From: Oscillospiraceae bacterium
Lineage (GTDB): Bacteria; Bacillota; Clostridia; Oscillospirales; Oscillospiraceae
Length of the DNA: 64,000 nucleotides
Assembly: GCA_017435525.1 (NCBI GenBank)
Contig: JAFSEW010000034.1
Coordinates: 1-64,000 of the forward strand
Direction: 5' to 3'
Shown: piece after piece, positions 42,870 through 54,200 of the stretch
Numbering within the stretch: the first letter of the stretch is position 1
Layout of the letters: each line of letters opens with the position of its first letter
Translations under genes and position numbers: made by a program
The notes under the pieces: model-generated
What the model was told of the DNA's origin: nothing
The model's input: the letters and a program-made list of their open reading frames with translations, nothing else
The model's database searches: none

Positions 42870-44198
42870 TCAATCCTCCACAATATAGCCGGACAACTCG
42901 CCGTCCAGAATTCCGTCAATATGCACCTGAATGAAGGTACCCTCAACCAGGGCTTCTTCCGATGCGATCCAGACTCTGCCGTCAATTTCGGGAGAATCCG
43001 CAAAGGTTCTGCCATAGAACTGCTCGGCATCTTCATCATAACCATCCACCAGCACTTCCATGGTCTTGCCGATCATGGAAGCGTTGAATTCATCCATGAT
43101 CTGTGCCTGAATTGCCTGCACAATCTCTGCGCGGTCTGCGGCGATATCCGCATCCACATGCTCCATATCCGCAGCAGGGGTACCCTCCTCCGGAGAAAAC
43201 ACAAAGGCGCCGGTTCTCACCAGCTTCTGCTGGCGCAGGAAATCACACAGCTGGGTAAATTCTTCCTCCCCTTCACCGGGCAGGCCGGTAATGACACTGG
43301 TACGCAGCACCACACCGGGAATTCTTGCCTTCAGCTTGGCAAACATATCGCACAGATAGGCATGGTCACCACGGCGGTTCATCAGCTTCAGCACCTTGTC
43401 GTTGCAATGCTGAATGGGAATATCCAGATACTTGACGATTTTGGGCTCGGAAGCAATGGTGTCGATCAGCTCATCGTCGATCTCATCGGGATAGAGATAG
43501 TGTATGCGGATCCAGTGGAGCTTCTCGATCTTGCACAGTTCCCGCAGCAGCGTTGCCAGCAGGCGCTTATGCTCCGGGAAATCCGTGCCGTAGCGGCTGG
43601 TATCCTGGGCTACTACGATCAGCTCTTTCACACCGCTTTCTGCCAGCATCCGTGCCTCGTACAGCACATCATCCAGCTGACGGCTGCGGTACTTGCCCCG
43701 CAGATAGGGAATGATGCAGTAGGAGCAGCGGTTGTCGCAGCCCTCTGCGATCTTGATATAGGCATAGTGCTCAGGGGTGGTGACAACGCGGCCTGTTTCC
43801 AGCTCCGGGGCATCGATGGAGGCAAACTCAAACACCCGCTCTCCATCCAGGAGTCTGTCCATGGCATCCACAATATCAGTATAGCTGCCGGTACCCAGAA
43901 CGCCGTCTACCTCGGGCATTTCTTCCAGAATCTGCTGCTGATAGCGCTGGGACAGGCAGCCTGTTACCAGGATTTTTCCTACCAGACCCTCCTGCTTCAG
44001 CTGGCCCATCTGCAGAATATTGTCAATGGCCTCTGCCTTGGCAGGGTCAATGAAGCCGCAGGTGTTGATCACCACTGCGTCGCAGCCCACCACATCAGGG
44101 CATACGGTATGTCCGGCTTCCTGCAGACGGTACATCATCCGCTCACAGTCCACCTGGTTCTTGGCGCAGCCAAGAGAAATGAAGCCTATATTTGCCAT
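42870..44198 (-). CDS. rimO: Ribosomal protein S12 methylthiotransferase RimO
   Basis: 442 residues. A radical-SAM enzyme that adds a methylthio group to the conserved Asp of ribosomal protein S12. N-terminal UPF0004 domain: [22 protein letters not shown] with its first cluster cysteines (also NTCGFI, VTGCLSQRY). Radical SAM core: KIAEGCDNRCSYCIIPYLRGKYRSR (CxxxCxxC). C-terminal TRAM domain (ASMIGKTMEVLVDGYDEDAEQFYGRTFADSPEIDG). It starts in the last codons of recX (overlap 13 bases) and runs into pgsA, part of the long block. Confidence 0.96.
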   Translation of the reverse strand: MANIGFISLGCAKNQVDCERMMYRLQEAGHTVCPDVVGCDAVVINTCGFIDPAKAEAIDNILQMGQLKQEGLVGKILVTGCLSQRYQQQILEEMPEVDGVLGTGSYTDIVDAMDRLLDGERVFEFASIDAPELETGRVVTTPEHYAYIKIAEGCDNRCSYCIIPYLRGKYRSRQLDDVLYEARMLAESGVKELIVVAQDTSRYGTDFPEHKRLLATLLRELCKIEKLHWIRIHYLYPDEIDDELIDTIASEPKIVKYLDIPIQHCNDKVLKLMNRRGDHAYLCDMFAKLKARIPGVVLRTSVITGLPGEGEEEFTQLCDFLRQQKLVRTGAFVFSPEEGTPAADMEHVDADIAADRAEIVQAIQAQIMDEFNASMIGKTMEVLVDGYDEDAEQFYGRTFADSPEIDGRVWIASEEALVEGTFIQVHIDGILDGELSGYIVED

Positions 44199-44827
44199 TC
44201 GTAATCCTCCCGGAATTCTTCGCTATCCGCTTCCAGGCATTCCAGCGCCCTGCGGATCTCGCTATAGCTGTGACCCCGCCGCAGCAGTGCATCCACTGCC
44301 CGCTTCAGATCTTTTGCATCCCAGCTGCTGCCCAGCCGGGTGCGGAGGAACTGCAGGATCTTTTCTGTCTGGTCGGGATAATCCGCCAACACCTGCTCCC
44401 ACAGCTGCTTGGGAATTTGCTTTTCATACAGCACCTGCTTGGCTCTGGAAAGGCCATAGCCCTTGCGGACGCAGCTGTCAACCAGCTGACGGGCAGTCCG
44501 CTCATCATCCAGCAGATTCAGCTCACTCATCCACTGCACTGCCGCTTTGGCCTGGTCTTTGGATTCGCCCTTGCGCACCAGACGCTGCTCCAAATCGGAT
44601 TTGGACACATTGGAAGCAGCCACAATCCGCACAGCACGCATTTTGGCAGACATCTGCCCGGCTGCACTGCGCAGGGATTTGATCTGCTCCTCCGACAGTT
44701 CCAGGCCTGTATACAGGCCAAAATCTTCCACCGTTTGCCGGTACAGCCGCATGGTGCTGCCATCGGAAAATTTGACCAGGTGACGCCCTGCCCTGTCCGG
44801 GCTTTGGGCTATGGAATCAATCTGCAT
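44186..44827 (-). CDS. recX: Regulatory protein RecX
   Basis: 213 residues. RecX caps RecA filaments and limits recombinase activity. Alpha-helical repeats: [43 protein letters not shown] and [15 protein letters not shown], typical of the RecX three-helix repeats; the N-terminal segment ([18 protein letters not shown]) is the Gram-positive extension. The ATG lies inside the recA 3' end, so translation is coupled. The recA-recX order is the usual one. Confidence 0.94.
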   Translation of the reverse strand: MQIDSIAQSPDRAGRHLVKFSDGSTMRLYRQTVEDFGLYTGLELSEEQIKSLRSAAGQMSAKMRAVRIVAASNVSKSDLEQRLVRKGESKDQAKAAVQWMSELNLLDDERTARQLVDSCVRKGYGLSRAKQVLYEKQIPKQLWEQVLADYPDQTEKILQFLRTRLGSSWDAKDLKRAVDALLRRGHSYSEIRRALECLEADSEEFREDYEWQI

Positions 44828-45923
44828 CGTCGAAATCGTCAGCGCTGATGGCTACGGGCCGCTCGGCAGCCTTGGCAGGCGCCTTGGGCGCAGCCGCTAC
44901 CTGGCTCAGCAGAGACTGCCGCACCTTGGCTTCCACTTCCTCGGCCACATCGGGGTTATTCATCAGGAAGTTCTTCACGCTGTCCTTACCCTGGCCGATG
45001 CGCTCATCGCCCATGGAGAACCAGCTGCCGCTCTTCTGGACAATATCCATCTGCACTGCCAGATCCACCAGTTCACCCCACTTGCTGATGCCCTGACCAT
45101 ACATAATATCAAAGATCGCTTCCCGGAAAGGAGGTGCCACTTTGTTCTTCACAACCTTCACGCGGGTCTTGCTGCCGATGACATTGCCGCCTTCCTTGAT
45201 ACTCTCCACACGGCGCACATCCAGACGCACGGAGGAATAGAACTTCAGGGCGTTGCCGCCGGTGGTGGTTTCGGGGTTACCGTACATAACACCGATCTTC
45301 ATACGCAGCTGGTTGATAAAGATCACAACGCAGTTGGTCTTGGAGATGGTACCTGCCAGTTTCCGCAGCGCCTGAGACATCAGTCTTGCCTGCAGACCCA
45401 CGAAGGTATCGCCCATTTCGCCCTCGATTTCCGCACGGGGGGTCAGGGCTGCCACGGAGTCCACAACCACGGCATCCACAGCGCCGCTGCGCACCAGAGC
45501 ATCGGTGATTTCCAGAGCCTGCTCACCGGTATCGGGCTGGGAAACCAGCATATTATCGGTATCCACACCCAGTGCTGCCGCGTAGATGGGGTCCAGGGCA
45601 TGCTCTGCGTCCACGAAGGCAACTTCGCCGCCCTGCTTCTGGCACTCTGCCAGAATGTGCAGCGCCAGGGTGGTCTTACCGGAAGATTCCGGTCCGTAGA
45701 TTTCAATAATTCTGCCCTTGGGCACACCGCCGATGCCCAGCGCGGCATCCAGCGCCAGAGAGCCGGTGGGAACAGCCTCCACATTCATATCGGGGCGGTC
45801 GCCCAGACGCATAACGGTGCCCTTGCCATAAGTTTTCTCCAGCTGAGACAGCGCAGTCTGCAGAGCCTTCTTGCGGTCTGCCGCGGGAGTAGGTGCTTCA
45901 TACATAGATTTCTTGGTAGCCAT
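44817..45923 (-). CDS. recA: Recombinase RecA
   Basis: 368 residues from the ATG at 45921-45923 with ggaaggaagattgatt upstream. Homologous recombination and SOS coprotease. Motifs: [18 protein letters not shown] at the N-terminus, Walker [85 protein letters not shown] (L2 loop) and the acidic C-terminus [10 protein letters not shown]. It overlaps recX by 11 bases and is read in the prmC-recA-recX-rimO order. No SOS box was evident directly upstream, since it follows prmC without a gap. Confidence 0.97.
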   Translation of the reverse strand: MATKKSMYEAPTPAADRKKALQTALSQLEKTYGKGTVMRLGDRPDMNVEAVPTGSLALDAALGIGGVPKGRIIEIYGPESSGKTTLALHILAECQKQGGEVAFVDAEHALDPIYAAALGVDTDNMLVSQPDTGEQALEITDALVRSGAVDAVVVDSVAALTPRAEIEGEMGDTFVGLQARLMSQALRKLAGTISKTNCVVIFINQLRMKIGVMYGNPETTTGGNALKFYSSVRLDVRRVESIKEGGNVIGSKTRVKVVKNKVAPPFREAIFDIMYGQGISKWGELVDLAVQMDIVQKSGSWFSMGDERIGQGKDSVKNFLMNNPDVAEEVEAKVRQSLLSQVAAAPKAPAKAAERPVAISADDFDDAD

Positions 45924-45925
45924 AA

Positions 45926-46795
45926 TCAATCTTCCTTCCTGCCGTATTGAGCCATCACAGCCCGTTCCCGGTCATTATAATCTCTGGTTCTCTCCAGGAT
46001 GGTATACCCATTTGCTTCCAGGATGCTGCTAACCGCATCCCCCTGCCCCATGCCGAATTCAAAGCACAGATAGCCGCCGGGTTTCAAAACCTCGGCATAA
46101 TTCTTTGCGATGGCTCTGTAAAAATCCAGGCCGTCATCGCCGCCGAAAAGCGCCAGATGGGGCTCATAGTCTTTCACGCTTTCCGGTAACTGAAGCATCT
46201 CCTGGCCCGTAATATACGGCGGATTGGAGATGATCATATCAAATTTCCCTAAAAATGCCGGAGGTTCTCCCAGGGCATCTGCCTGGACGCAGCTGACTCT
46301 GGCGGACAGCTTCTGGGAAGTTACATTCTTCTTTGCAATATTCAGGGCGTTGGGAGAAATGTCCGCCAATGTCACTCTGGCATCCCGCACCCTTGTGGCA
46401 ACTGCCAGGCCGATACAGCCGGATCCGGTGCAAAGATCCAGAACACGGGGTGCCTGCTGCAGGAACAGCGCCTGTTTGATGGCCAGCGCCGTCACAGCAC
46501 AGGTATCGTCCCGGGGAATCAGCACATCCTTTGTTACATGCAGCCGCATGCCGTAAAAGTCCCATTCTTCCAGAATGTAGGCCAGGGGTTCTCCCCGGAG
46601 AAGGCGGCCCAGGGCTGCATCCACAGCGTGGCACACTTCATCGCCCACATACTGTTCCATATGGGAAAGCATGGCTTCCGGCGTTTGACCCGTGTAGTGG
46701 CACAGCAGGCTTCTGGCAATCATACCGGCTGTCTGCGCGTCCTCTGTCTGCAGCAGCGCTCTTCGTGCCGACAGATAGAGCTCTGAAATTTTCAT
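45926..46795 (-). CDS. prmC: Peptide chain release factor N5-glutamine methyltransferase PrmC
   Basis: 289 residues from the ATG at 46793-46795, overlapping the DUF1385 stop. Methylates the GGQ glutamine of release factors RF1/RF2. N-terminal helical substrate domain ([24 protein letters not shown]), then the Rossmann AdoMet fold with [36 protein letters not shown] and the catalytic NPPY in [14 protein letters not shown], ending [14 protein letters not shown]. The adjacent prfA, its common partner, is absent; DUF1385 (YqhQ-type) is next to prmC in many Firmicutes. Confidence 0.95.
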   Translation of the reverse strand: MKISELYLSARRALLQTEDAQTAGMIARSLLCHYTGQTPEAMLSHMEQYVGDEVCHAVDAALGRLLRGEPLAYILEEWDFYGMRLHVTKDVLIPRDDTCAVTALAIKQALFLQQAPRVLDLCTGSGCIGLAVATRVRDARVTLADISPNALNIAKKNVTSQKLSARVSCVQADALGEPPAFLGKFDMIISNPPYITGQEMLQLPESVKDYEPHLALFGGDDGLDFYRAIAKNYAEVLKPGGYLCFEFGMGQGDAVSSILEANGYTILERTRDYNDRERAVMAQYGRKED

Positions 46796-47793
46796 TACCA
46801 ACGATCTGCCCCCGCTTCCTCAGGCAGCACCGCCTCCACAGCCTTGATCGCCACTTCGATCATGCTGTCATCCGGCTCATTGGTGGTAAAATTCTGCAGC
46901 CACATGCCGGGGGCAGTGAGGATTCTGGTGAAGGCGTTATCCTTGCGGCCTACCCAGCGGTTGATCTCATAGGTAATGGATACGATCAGCGGCAGAAGAA
47001 GCAGCTTGAATACGATCATAATCAGTCGGTACAAAAAGCTTCCGCGCATCGGTTCCAGAGCAGGCACAGCGCTCAGCAGCAAGGACGATGCCACGGAGAA
47101 CACCAGAATGGACAGCACCATCACAATCAGCAGGAAGCTGGTGCCGCACCGGGGATGCATACGGGTCTGGACGCGGACATTTTCCACAGTCAGCGGCAGC
47201 CCCGCTTCATAACAGCGGATGGTTTTATGCTCCGCACCATGGTAGGAAAATACCCTTTTCATTTCCTGCATCCGGGAAACCAGGAACATGTATGCCATGA
47301 AAATGGTCATACGCACAATGCCTTCCAGCAGATGCAGCAAAAGCGTGCTGGGAATCCACTTATCGAAGAAGCTGCTTACGATCATGGGCAGCAGGAAAAA
47401 CAGGACAATGGACAAGCCCATACCCATAGCCACAGCCAGACCGATGATCATCTTCTGGAACTTCTCATTGCCCAGTTTCTTCTCCAGCCACAGATCCAGC
47501 TTGGAGGGTTCTTCCACTTCCTCGGGAGAAAGATCCGCAGAGTGCATCAGCGCTTTCACGCCGGTGACCTGTGCGTCAAAGAAATTCACAGCACCGCGGA
47601 TAAAGGGCCATGTGGGAAAAGAGCCTTTGGGATGCACTTTTCTGGGCTTCACATCCAGATCCAGGCCATCTTTCGTACGCACGACGATGGCATCCTTGTC
47701 GGGGCCACGCATCATAATGCCCTCAATCAGAGCCTGACCGCCGATCATAGTTTTGAATTTTTCGCAGCAGGGCTGCTGTTCTTGCTTTTTCAT
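46795..47793 (-). CDS. DUF1385 (YqhQ-type) membrane protein
   Basis: 332 residues. Begins with a cysteine-bearing tail and TMIGGQALIEGIMMRGPDKDAIVVRTKDG, the DUF1385 signature. Membrane segments include MIIGLAVAMGMGLSIVLFFLLPM, VRMTIFMAYMFLVSRM, SFLLIVMVLSILVFSVASSLLL and YRLIMIVFKLLLLPLIV. A conserved metal-like block is VFSYHGAEHKTIRCYEAG and MHPRCGTSFLL. The family is conserved in Firmicutes, function unsettled. It lies next to prmC, as in many genomes, 12 bases after the histidine kinase gene. Confidence 0.9.
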   Translation of the reverse strand: MKKQEQQPCCEKFKTMIGGQALIEGIMMRGPDKDAIVVRTKDGLDLDVKPRKVHPKGSFPTWPFIRGAVNFFDAQVTGVKALMHSADLSPEEVEEPSKLDLWLEKKLGNEKFQKMIIGLAVAMGMGLSIVLFFLLPMIVSSFFDKWIPSTLLLHLLEGIVRMTIFMAYMFLVSRMQEMKRVFSYHGAEHKTIRCYEAGLPLTVENVRVQTRMHPRCGTSFLLIVMVLSILVFSVASSLLLSAVPALEPMRGSFLYRLIMIVFKLLLLPLIVSITYEINRWVGRKDNAFTRILTAPGMWLQNFTTNEPDDSMIEVAIKAVEAVLPEEAGADRW

Positions 47794-47805
47794 AACTGTC
47801 CTTCC

Positions 47806-49215
47806 TTACTGCATTGCCGGCAGCTTTACGGTAACCAATGTACCGCCGCCGGGAGCATTTTCCAGGGTCAGGGTACCGCCGTGCATGGCAACGATCTCAT
47901 CGCATACCGCCAGACCGATGCCGGAGCCACGGGCTTTGGAACTACCCTTATAGAATTTTTTCGTAACCAGAGGAATTTCATCTTCTGGAATGCCGGGGCC
48001 AAAGTCCCGGATATACACAAACACCGCATCATTTTCATAGTGAATGGATGCCTGTATCCGTTTTCCTTCGCCGCCGTGCTTGGCAGCGTTGTCCAATATG
48101 TTCAGGAACACCTGCCGCATGCGCTTGGCATCGCAGATGATTTCCGGAATATCTTCGTCATGGTCCAGGTATTCCAGCCGGATTCCCTCCTGCGCCAGAC
48201 GGCTTCCGTACATATACACCGTATCTTCAAACTCACCGCGGATATCGGATTCTTCCACATGGAGCGTCATGCGGCCATCCTGGATTCGGGTAAAGTCCAG
48301 CAGATCCACAACCATTTCCGTCAGGCGTCTTGCCTCCCGGAGAATGATCTTCATACCCCGCAGGGTGTCGGCATCCAGAGTTTCGTCGCCGATCAGCGTC
48401 TCACTCCATCCGGTAATGGCCGTAAGGGGTGTGCGCAGCTCATGGGACAGCGAGGAAATGAATTCCGTCTGCATTTTCTCATTGCGGTCCAGCTGGGATG
48501 ACAGTTCATTAATGGTATCGGCCAGTTCTCCGATCTCCACATTATATTTGTTCTGAATCTGAATTCCGTAGGTACCACCGGCAATACGCTTTGCCTTTTC
48601 GGTAATCTCAGCCAGGGGATACAGCACCCGGCGGAAATAATAGCCCATGCTCAGAATTACAGCTGAGAGAATTACCAGAAGCGCAAGCACCGCAAGCAGC
48701 GCGATCATGGCCAGCTGCCTGTCCATCAGTCTGGTAGAGGTAACATAGCGCAGCACGCCGATCATTTCCCCATTGCTGTAGATCATCGGCCCGGACACTG
48801 CCATGATCCGCTCACCGGTTGCGGGGTCCCTGCCCACAAAGGTGCTGACAGCTCTCGTCTGCACAGCCTGAGCGATTTCCGGCGTTGCGGGAGACTGCAC
48901 CGCCCACTGGCCATAAGAGGAAGCCACAATGCCGCCGGTGGCATTGATAAACTGCAGCTCTATGGTATTTCTTTCTTCAAAGTTCCGGGCATAGGTGATG
49001 CAGGACTGATAGTATTCCTGATAGCTCTGATTCAGATACTGGGCAAAATACTCCGCTGTGCTTCGCGCCCGGTCACGCATACCGGATTCCATGCCGGAAT
49101 AATAGGACTGGCTGAATGCAGCGGTAACACCCAGAACACACACAAGTCCAAGCACACAGACGATGCCCACGGTTTGCAATATCCAACGCCTTCTCAGGCT
49201 GCTGATTTTTTTCAT
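47806..49215 (-). CDS. Membrane sensor histidine kinase
   Basis: 469 residues from the ATG at 49213-49215 (aaaggaggtgccc upstream). Membrane helix ~10-32 (WILQTVGIVCVLGLVCVLG), external sensor domain ~33-165, second helix ~166-190 (AMIALLAVLALLVILSAVIL), a HAMP linker, HisKA with the phosphorylated His in SSLSHELRTPLTAITGW, and HATPase_c with the N box FLNILDNAAKHGG, G1 FGPGIPEDEIP and G2 GSGIGLAVCDEIV. It is coupled to the OmpR-type regulator just upstream. WalK/PhoR-like layout; the signal is unknown. Confidence 0.94.
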   Translation of the reverse strand: MKKISSLRRRWILQTVGIVCVLGLVCVLGVTAAFSQSYYSGMESGMRDRARSTAEYFAQYLNQSYQEYYQSCITYARNFEERNTIELQFINATGGIVASSYGQWAVQSPATPEIAQAVQTRAVSTFVGRDPATGERIMAVSGPMIYSNGEMIGVLRYVTSTRLMDRQLAMIALLAVLALLVILSAVILSMGYYFRRVLYPLAEITEKAKRIAGGTYGIQIQNKYNVEIGELADTINELSSQLDRNEKMQTEFISSLSHELRTPLTAITGWSETLIGDETLDADTLRGMKIILREARRLTEMVVDLLDFTRIQDGRMTLHVEESDIRGEFEDTVYMYGSRLAQEGIRLEYLDHDEDIPEIICDAKRMRQVFLNILDNAAKHGGEGKRIQASIHYENDAVFVYIRDFGPGIPEDEIPLVTKKFYKGSSKARGSGIGLAVCDEIVAMHGGTLTLENAPGGGTLVTVKLPAMQ

Positions 49216-49245
49216 GGGCACCTCCTTTCTGCCGTTACAGGGTAC

Positions 49246-49932
49246 TTATGCGCCCCACTTGTAGCCAAAGCCCCAAACCGTTGTAATGTAACTGGGGTTG
49301 GATGTATCATCTTCAATCTTGATGCGCAGACGGCGGATATTCACATCCACGATCTTCAATTCGCCGTCATAGTCCTTGCCCCACACGGCCCCCAGAATGT
49401 CTTCTCTGGAAAGGGCTCTGCCGGGATTCTGCATAAACAGCTTCATGATGGAATACTCCACCTGGGTCAGACGGATTCGGTTGCCGTGCTTTTCCAGGGT
49501 ATGGTTCCGGGTGTTCATCACGAAGGGGCCCTGGGCAAGCAGTTCGCTGCCGGCAGCGCTGTCGCCTCCGATTCTGCGGAACAGCGCATCGATCCGGGCA
49601 GTCAGTTCTGCGGGAGAGAAGGGCTTGGTCACATAGTCATCGGCTCCGGTCATCAGGCCGGTAACCTTGTCCATCTCCTGGGTACGGGCAGTGAGCATGA
49701 TCACGCCCATCTGTTTGTTGGTGGCGCGGATTCGGCGGCATACCTCAAAGCCGTCGATATCCGGCAGCATAATATCCAGAATCGCCACGCCGATATCCGG
49801 GTGCTTCTGAATCATGTCCAGGGCCTCCTGGCCTGTGGCTGCTTCGATGGCATCGTAACCGGCCCGCTTCAGGTTGATCACCACAAAGCTGCGGATATTG
49901 ACCTCGTCTTCCAAAATCAATACTTTTTTCAT
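49246..49932 (-). CDS. OmpR/PhoB-family response regulator
   Basis: 228 residues. Receiver domain: LILEDEVNI acidic pocket, phosphoacceptor Asp in VAILDIMLPDIDG, Thr in IMLTARTQ and Lys in YVTKPFSP. C-terminal winged helix: HGNRIRLTQVEYSIMKLFMQNPGRALSREDIL, VDVNIRRLRIKIED and ITTVWGFGYKWG. It precedes the sensor kinase by 30 bases and follows a putative lipoprotein gene in the same unit. A gagggtaagagat site precedes the ATG. Confidence 0.95.
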   Translation of the reverse strand: MKKVLILEDEVNIRSFVVINLKRAGYDAIEAATGQEALDMIQKHPDIGVAILDIMLPDIDGFEVCRRIRATNKQMGVIMLTARTQEMDKVTGLMTGADDYVTKPFSPAELTARIDALFRRIGGDSAAGSELLAQGPFVMNTRNHTLEKHGNRIRLTQVEYSIMKLFMQNPGRALSREDILGAVWGKDYDGELKIVDVNIRRLRIKIEDDTSNPSYITTVWGFGYKWGA

Positions 49933-49945
49933 ATCTCTTACCCTC

Positions 49946-51265
49946 TTACATTTCTCCTGTATTCCATGCCTGATAGATCAGGTGAAAACTCTTTATCAAA
50001 TCTGCCTGCGTAATTTCCAGCGCACCGGATGCCACTTCCATCCGTGCCGCATATACAGCATTCTCACTCTTATGAAGCAGGAAACGGTTGTTGGCAATGG
50101 CCTGGGTTTCCCGGTCCTGCCCGGAGAATACATACACGGAAAAAACTTTTTCTGCGGCTGTGTAGCTTTCATCCCACAGATAAAAACTGTAGGCATGTTC
50201 TTCCTGCACCACCGTAATCTGGGAAGCCCAGTCCTGCCGCAGTTCCAGATACCAGCCGTCCACATAGTTGTGGAAGGTATAGCGTTTGGTGCACTGGGAC
50301 CCATCCGGCCCCATGGCATACCAGCGGATTAGGTGATGCTGGCCCGCGCCCTGCAGAGCATTCAGCGGCAGCATATTGATCAAATCCGGCAGTTCCACTT
50401 CCCCATCGGCATCAATATCCTCTGCGTACACATAGTAGTTACGCAGGGTCTGCACACTGGTACCAGCCTCCGCAGACAGGGAGATATTGGTAAAATTCCC
50501 GTCTTTCAGCGTGTAGATATCTGTGATAATGGCATCCTGCTCCACGCTGCTGCCTACAAACACCGCCGGTTTTCCGCCGTGCAGCTTACCGGTGATAATA
50601 CGCTTCAGATCCTCCACCGGCGCAGACAGCGCGGCTTCCAGGGATTTCTCCACAACGCCGTCACGAACACCGAACAGTTCTGCAACACCGTTCTGGGTTT
50701 CTGCCGCACCGGGTCGCAGCACCATCAGTTCCCGGCTGCCGTTCAGATCCAAATCCGTTGTAAGGTATTGGGTGTAGGGAGTCACGATCAGCTGCTGCAG
50801 CTGATCGCCGCCAAAAGAATACACCGCAGCAGAGCGCAGAACCCGGTCATGCAGCTGCGAGCCTACCACCAGCTCCATACCTGCCTTGCCGTCGATCTGG
50901 GCGTATTCCACCATATCAAAGGCAGTACCGTTGCTTTCTATGGTCTGATGCAGCGCGAAATGATCGTCTTTCCGGGCAAAGACCAGAATCTTCAGGGGCA
51001 GTTCTCCCGCACCTTTTGCAAACAGCAGATATTCAGGCTGGCCGTCACCGTTCAGGTCAGCATGCTGCACCGTCTGCCGGTTCTCACCGGAAAGCGGCGC
51101 ACAGAATTCCAGGCCGCTCATGCTCCTGTCAATGGCTTGCTGCAGGTCCTGATACGCCTGGGAACGCTTGGGCAAACAGTACAGTTCCTGGGCAGTGCGC
51201 ACCCTGCAGCCGCAGAGCAGACATGCCATCAGAAGGGCCAGACAAATTATTCTGTTGTTTCGCAT
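49946..51265 (-). CDS. Lipoprotein with FG-GAP/VCBS-like repeats, linked to a two-component system
   Basis: 439 residues. Signal peptide with lipobox: NNRIICLALLMACLLCGC, so it should be lipidated at the Cys near residue 20 and face outward. Repeated short acidic segments, DLNGDGQPEYLLFA, DLDLNGSRELMVL and DIDADGEVELPDL, look like Ca-binding FG-GAP repeats of a beta-propeller. It lies 13 bases before the response regulator and kinase genes and 25 bases after dnaE, so it may be a ligand-binding or auxiliary sensor protein for that system (inference). No known function recognised. Confidence 0.75.
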   Translation of the reverse strand: MRNNRIICLALLMACLLCGCRVRTAQELYCLPKRSQAYQDLQQAIDRSMSGLEFCAPLSGENRQTVQHADLNGDGQPEYLLFAKGAGELPLKILVFARKDDHFALHQTIESNGTAFDMVEYAQIDGKAGMELVVGSQLHDRVLRSAAVYSFGGDQLQQLIVTPYTQYLTTDLDLNGSRELMVLRPGAAETQNGVAELFGVRDGVVEKSLEAALSAPVEDLKRIITGKLHGGKPAVFVGSSVEQDAIITDIYTLKDGNFTNISLSAEAGTSVQTLRNYYVYAEDIDADGEVELPDLINMLPLNALQGAGQHHLIRWYAMGPDGSQCTKRYTFHNYVDGWYLELRQDWASQITVVQEEHAYSFYLWDESYTAAEKVFSVYVFSGQDRETQAIANNRFLLHKSENAVYAARMEVASGALEITQADLIKSFHLIYQAWNTGEM

Positions 51266-51290
51266 CCGGTATCACCTCCTGATCTTACGG

Positions 51291-54200
51291 TTATTTGATG
51301 ACTACATTTTCCTCACCCAGCAAATTTTTCAGTTCCCCGAGCATTCTGCTGTCCAGTGCGCAGCGGGTTCCTCTGCGCTGCCTGGTATCTGCAAAATATA
51401 CCACAGCCGTGCTGTCACCGGGGAACATATTCAAAATGGCTCTAACCTTGCCGAACAGTTTGCCTTCTTCCGAAGGAAGCCGCAGGTACAGCGTGCCGCT
51501 GAAGGTCCGCACAGGGTCCAGCTTCGCTTCCGGCTGGGGGTCCTTGGAAAAATCGGTAATGGGACGAGCCCGGTTAATGACGATCTGAGGCTCCTTATCG
51601 TCCCGGAGTGACAGCCTTCCGGTAACTACCACCGGGGTGTTTTCCCGCAGGTAGCCGCCGTACTGGCTGATCACATTGGAAAATGCCAGCATTTCAATGG
51701 CAGCAGTATCATCTTCCACCGTAACATAAGCCATCATGGAATTATTGCGGGTAGTTTTCATCTTCAGGGTCTGCACAATGCCCGCCACGCTGATGATCTG
51801 ATCGTCCCGGTAGGGGTTATCCTCTTCCATCAGCGCACCGATGGGCACCACATGGGTTCCTTTCAGCAGCGGGCGATAATCGTCCATGGGATGGCCGGAA
51901 AGATAAATGCCTGTAGTTTCTTTTTCCATCAGCATCCGGTCTGCCCGGCTGATCTCATTGAGCTTCGGGATGGGAATCGCAGCAACGGCATCCTCTTCTT
52001 CCAGCATGCCAAACAGACCCATCTGGCCCTCCAGATTCTTCCGGCGGGCACTGGCAATGCTGTCCATCATGGTATCATACACAGCCAGCAGTTCACTGCG
52101 GTGGTAGCCGAAGCAATCCATGGCGCCGCACTTGATAAAATTCTCCAGGGCGCGCTTGTTCAGTTCGCCCTCACCCATCCGCTGGATAAAATCTTCCAGG
52201 CTTTTGAAGGGGCCGCCTTCCCTGCGGTGAGCTACCATGGTGCGAATCAGGCCACGGCCCACATTTTTCACGGCACCCAATCCGAAGCGGATGGAATCGC
52301 CTTCCACAGTGAAGGTATCTTCCGAATGATTCACATCCGGGGGAAGCAATGCAATGCCCATTTCCTTGCACTCGGCGATGTAGCCGGAGATTTTGGTGGC
52401 GGAGTCCAGCACAGAGGTCATCAGGGCCGCCATGTATTGCCGGGGATAGTGGCATTTCAGGTAAGCCGTCTGGTAAGCCACCACAGCATAGCACACCGCG
52501 TGTGCCTTGTTGAACGCGTAGTTTGCAAAGGCAACGATCTCATCGTACAAAGATTGGGCAACGCTTTCGCTGATGCCATTGGCGATACAGCCGGCAATCC
52601 CCTTTTCCTGATCACCGTAGACGAAGACCTTTCGTTCTTCCTCGATGATCTTCATTTTTTTCTTGGAAATGGCACGGCGGATATTGTCCGCCTGACCCAT
52701 GGTATAGCCGCCCAGCTGCCGGAAAATCTCAATAACCTGCTCCTGATAGACAATGCAGCCATAAGTAACCTTCAGAATCGGCTCCAGCTGCGGGCACTTG
52801 TAGGTGACTTTCCGGTGGTTCAGCTTGTTCTCAATGAACTTGGGAATGGAATCCATGGGGCCGGGACGATACAATGCCACAATTGCCGTAATATCCTCAA
52901 TGCTGTCCGCCTTCATGCCCACGCACACACCGGTCATGCCGGCAGATTCCAGCTGGAACACACCCTGGGTCTTGCCCTCGGCAAGCATTTTAAAGGTGGC
53001 AGGGTCATCATCCGGGATATTGTCCATGGAAAATTCCGGAGCAAATTTCTGGATCTGCTGCTCCGCGTCCCGGATCACCGTCAGGTTTCGCAGGCCCAGG
53101 AAGTCCATCTTCAGAAGACCAAGCTCTTCGATGGTGGTCATGGTGTACTGGGTGACGATGGTATCATCGTTGCGCGAAAGCGGCACATAGCTGCACACCG
53201 GGTCCGCGGTAATCACCACGCCCGCCGCGTGGGTGGAGGTATTTCTGGGAACACCTTCCAGGCACATGGCTGTGTCAATCAGCTGTTTGACCCGCTCATC
53301 CCCATCATACATCTCCTTCAGCTTGGGAGATACGCTCAATGCTTCTTTCAGGGTAATATGCAGCGGCATGGTGGGCACCAGCTTGGCAACCACATCCGTT
53401 TCCGCATAGGTAAAGTTCAAGGCGCGGCCCACATCCCGGATGGCACCCCGGGCAGCCATGGTGCCAAAGGTGGCAATCTGGGCCACATGGTCAGCACCGT
53501 ATTTCTTCACCACATAGTCAATGACTTCGCCACGGCGTTCCTGGCAGAAATCCGTATCAAAGTCCGGCATGCTCACACGCTCGGGATTCAGAAAACGCTC
53601 GAAAATCAGGGCGTATTTCATGGGGTCCACTTCAGTGATATGCATGCAGTAAGCCACAATGGAGGCGGCACCGGAGCCACGACCCGGACCTACGGGAATT
53701 CCCGCTTCCTTGGCATAGCGGATAAAATCCCATACGATGAGATAGTAATTCACATACCCCATGCGGCTGATGACGCCGATCTCATATTCCAGTCTGTCCA
53801 GATAGCTCTGAGGCGGGTTGCTGTAGCGCTCCCGGAAGCCATCCATACAGAGTTTGCGGAAGTATTCCTGGTTAGTATAGCCTTCCGGCACCGGGAACGA
53901 TGGCAAGTGATATTCATTAAATACAAATTCCAGATTGCACCGGTCCGCGATCTTCACTGTGTTTGCAAAGGCTTCCTCGCAATTGGGGAACAGCTGCCGC
54001 AGTTCTTCCTCGCTCTTGAGGTAGAATTCATCGGTCTGGAATTTCATGCGGTTGGTATCGTCCACAGTCTTGCCTGTCTGCACACACAGCAGCACATCCT
54101 GTGTTGCCGCGTCTTCCTTGCGCAGATAGTGGGCGTCATTGGATACCGTCAGGGGCAGGCCGGTCTCTCTGGCCATGCGCAGCAATCCCTGATTAACGCC

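Noticed and set aside
46531..48501. A 656-residue plus-strand frame opposite DUF1385 and the histidine kinase.
   Set aside because: Crosses three well-supported minus-strand genes and their junctions, so it is a compositional shadow.
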